6,070 bases of DNA, taken from Sphingobacterium sp. GTDB taxonomy: Bacteria; Bacteroidota; Bacteroidia; Sphingobacteriales; Sphingobacteriaceae. The notes under the pieces are model-generated. The model saw only the letters and a program-made list of their open reading frames with translations. It did no database searches and was not told where the DNA came from. Positions 5,558-6,070 of this stretch are shown piece after piece. How positions within the stretch are numbered: position 1 is the stretch's first letter; the number at the start of each line of letters is the position of its first letter. The position numbers were made by a program, and so were the translations under genes. The stretch lies in NCBI GenBank assembly GCA_030146225.1, contig JASLCA010000017.1, positions 1 to 6,070 of the forward strand. The letters are read 5' to 3'.

Positions 5558-6070
5558 ATGCATAAGAAAATAACAAGTTCACTTCTGGGGATTCTGTTTA
5601 TTACGGCTGTACATGGCCAGCAGAAAGAGTTGAGCTTCTCCCAAGCTTGGGGAATGGAGCTTTCGGTAACCCAGGCGATTAATCATTACAAAGGCTGGGC
5701 AGATGCACAACATTATATTATGCATGATGTGCAGGATCGTCAGGATTATAAAGTCGATGTAAAGACTGGTGCGCGTAGCTTGTATAGCCCTGCTCCAGCA
5801 AGTGATGTCCTGGTCTTTGTTAAGGATAAGGATATTTATATCCGCTATGGCAAAGAGGAGGCAAGACAACTAACGAAGTCTCCGGATGTAGAAGAACAAA
5901 ACCCAAGCTTATCTCCCGATGGTAAGCATGTCGCATTTACACGTAAAAGTGATTTGTATAGCCTGCGTATTGCCGATGGGGCAGAGGTTCGCTATACGAA
6001 TGATGGTACCGATGTTATCTACAATGGTTGGTCATCATGGGTATATTATGAAGAGATTTTAGGGCGTGCG
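5558..6070 (+). CDS. Dipeptidyl peptidase IV (S9 family), N-terminal 171 codons, truncated by the window
   Basis: An open frame starts at ATG 5558 and runs to the right edge with no stop. The start is supported by a signal peptide, M-H-K-K followed by the hydrophobic run LLGILFITAVHG, with likely cleavage before Gln21. The rest is the beginning of the DPP IV N-terminal beta-propeller: blades with NPSLSPDGKHVAFTRKSDLYSL (split as NPSLSPDGK, 115-123, and HVAFTRKSDLY, 124-134), then YNGWSSWVYYEEILGR (155-170). The E165-E166 pair aligns with Glu205-Glu206 of human DPP IV, which anchor the substrate's free N-terminus, so dipeptidyl peptidase activity is favoured over other S9 enzymes. The catalytic Ser-Asp-His domain lies beyond the window. 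Full family members are about 700-750 residues and periplasmic or outer-membrane associated, releasing X-Pro or X-Ala dipeptides. The gene follows the PUR terminator and is probably transcribed separately. Confidence 0.9.
   Translation, partial: MHKKITSSLLGILFITAVHGQQKELSFSQAWGMELSVTQAINHYKGWADAQHYIMHDVQDRQDYKVDVKTGARSLYSPAPASDVLVFVKDKDIYIRYGKEEARQLTKSPDVEEQNPSLSPDGKHVAFTRKSDLYSLRIADGAEVRYTNDGTDVIYNGWSSWVYYEEILGRA

Noticed and set aside
5579..5869. A 96-codon minus-strand open frame
   Set aside because: It lies wholly opposite the start of the dipeptidyl peptidase gene, whose plus-strand frame has a signal peptide and family motifs. The minus-strand frame shows no recognisable domain.

Overview
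The window looks like chromosomal DNA of a member of the phylum Bacteroidota, most likely family Sphingobacteriaceae (Sphingobacterium or a near relative). Three things point there. It carries a PUR-alpha-like DUF3276 protein, which is typical of this phylum. Its candidate promoters resemble the Bacteroidota form (TTG or TTTG, a spacer of about 17-21 bases, then TAnnTTTG). The start codons lack Shine-Dalgarno sequences and have A/T-rich leaders. The genus is an inference from protein resemblance, not a search result. I see no mobile element, tRNA, rRNA or CRISPR array.

Layout: (1) 123-605, plus strand: a small secreted thioredoxin-fold protein with a CGHC active site. (2) 602-4720, minus strand: a tight four-gene cluster. 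In transcription order it encodes a LiaF-like membrane protein (3836-4720), a LytS/YehU-type histidine kinase (2792-3829), a LytTR-type response regulator (2062-2799) and a secreted serine hydrolase with an N-terminal DUF3887-like domain (602-2038). Gaps are +6, -8 and +23 bases. The hydrolase gene overlaps the thioredoxin gene tail to tail by 4 bases. (3) 4721-4995: a divergent control region of 275 bases holding a promoter for each side and several dyads. (4) 4996-5334, plus strand: the PUR/DUF3276 nucleic-acid-binding protein, followed by a clear intrinsic terminator. (5) 5558 to the right edge, plus strand: the first 171 codons of a dipeptidyl peptidase IV (S9 family), cut off by the window.

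How the genes may work together: the minus-strand cluster has the order of the Firmicutes LiaF-LiaS-LiaR envelope-stress module (membrane modulator, kinase, regulator), but its kinase and regulator are of the LytS/LytTR class. The added penicillin-binding-protein-like serine hydrolase fits an output in the cell envelope. The most notable non-coding signals are in the divergent region. They are an 18-base perfect palindrome over the minus-strand -7 box, two TTCGGYGAA 9-mers exactly 21 bases apart (the geometry of LytTR-regulator sites), and a longer broken dyad. Their function is inferred only.
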